From contig NZ_AUBW01000028.1 of the NCBI RefSeq assembly GCF_000429445.1, forward strand, positions 1 to 63,945: 63,945 nucleotides of DNA, in the 5' to 3' direction. The first letter of the stretch is position 1, and every line of letters starts with the position of its first letter. This DNA comes from Algoriphagus terrigena DSM 22685. GTDB taxonomy: Bacteria; Bacteroidota; Bacteroidia; Cytophagales; Cyclobacteriaceae. Below, one piece after another: positions 63,654 through 63,945 of this stretch. The position numbers were made by a program, and so were the translations under genes. The notes under the pieces are model-generated. The model saw only the letters and a list, made by a program, of their open reading frames with translations. It was not told the origin of the DNA and did not search any database.

Positions 63654-63945
63654 ATTTCAATTCCAGTGTGGTGCGATTGAAGGCGCGCAAGTTCTACCGC
63701 ATGTTAACTGACGTGTTTTCTTTCAATTCCAGTATGGTGCGATTGAAGGGAGGGAGCATGATGTGCATCTTGCCCTCAAACCACATTTCAATTCCAGTAT
63801 GGTGCGATTGAAGGATCCGCCTTGGCTTCCTCGACTTGCGTCTTCACAGAATTTCAATTCCAGTATGGTGCGATTGAAGGTATCGGCTCCTGGAGCAGGT
63901 GAAGATTTTCCCTTACATTTCAATTCCAGTATGGTGCGATTGAAG
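63654..63945 (-). CRISPR. CRISPR array edge: 5 repeats, 4 spacers (continues past window)
   Basis: Repeats of 28-29 bases (ATTTCAATTCCAGTATGGTG then CGATTGAAG) lie at 63654-63682, 63720-63748, 63785-63813, 63851-63879 and 63917-63945, with four different spacers of 36-37 bases. The first repeat has one change (GTGTGG for GTATGG), and the second differs in its first base. On the minus strand the repeat ends GGAATTGAAAT, like the 3' tag of type I/III repeats, so the leader is probably to the right, outside the window. No cas gene is present. Confidence 0.95.

Noticed and set aside
63485..63923. Open frames on both strands across the CRISPR array
   Set aside because: They are created by translating the repeats and spacers; the repeated FNSS-VRLK and FNRTILELK strings show this.

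Overview
The window is about 64 kb of chromosome from a member of the Bacteroidota, most likely a marine or freshwater Cytophagales of the Cyclobacteriaceae/Algoriphagus kind. The evidence is a fused CcoN-CcoO oxidase subunit, single-heme CcoP, a SusC/SusD pair, a type 9 secretion (Por) sorting domain, DUF4296 and DUF5683 proteins, a Bacteroidota ECF sigma factor, and few obvious Shine-Dalgarno sequences. The assignment is inferred from gene content; no marker could be searched.

Layout. 1-135: 3' end of a 5S rRNA gene and its terminator. 0.5-9.6 kb: a hypothetical gene, then the cbb3 oxidase locus ccoI-ccoS-ccoNO-ccoQ-ccoP-ccoG-ccoH and a SafE-like membrane protein, facing anaerobic hemN. 11-14 kb: a reduced Bat-type operon (DUF58, membrane protein, VWA protein) without moxR. 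14-39.5 kb: core genome, including mutS2, tRNA-Gln, the S6-S18-L9 operon, ung, lepB, dapB, parAB, yidC, pyrG, an ECF sigma locus with mirrored promoters, a CCA-adding enzyme homologue, hisS, ybaB, and a 47-residue basic protein gene. 39.5-47.2 kb: a large TPR protein and an orphan SusC/SusD pair preceded by a palindrome-rich leader.

48.1-60.0 kb: the most interesting part, a compact and visibly AT-richer class I lanthipeptide gene cluster. It holds a glycosyltransferase, an 83-residue precursor with a double-glycine site and a Cys/Thr-rich 54-residue core, a perfect stem-loop terminator just after the precursor, a LanC cyclase with an unusual C-terminal extension, a C39-peptidase ABC exporter, an HlyD adaptor, a split LanB dehydratase and a DUF6734-like protein. 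The genes after the precursor overlap or nearly touch. Expected pathway: split LanB dehydrates Ser/Thr, LanC forms the rings, the C39 exporter removes the leader at Gly-Gly and exports with HlyD. The LanC extension and the DUF6734-like C-terminus look alike and may both be leader-binding (RRE-like) domains.

60.1-63.9 kb: a decayed, rearranged zone with an internally deleted papain-like protease gene, a group II intron 3' remnant, a frameshifted outer-membrane protein gene, one intact T9SS-sorted protein, a broken DUF6527-like gene, and the edge of a CRISPR array (5 repeats, 4 spacers) that continues past the window. No cas genes are present.
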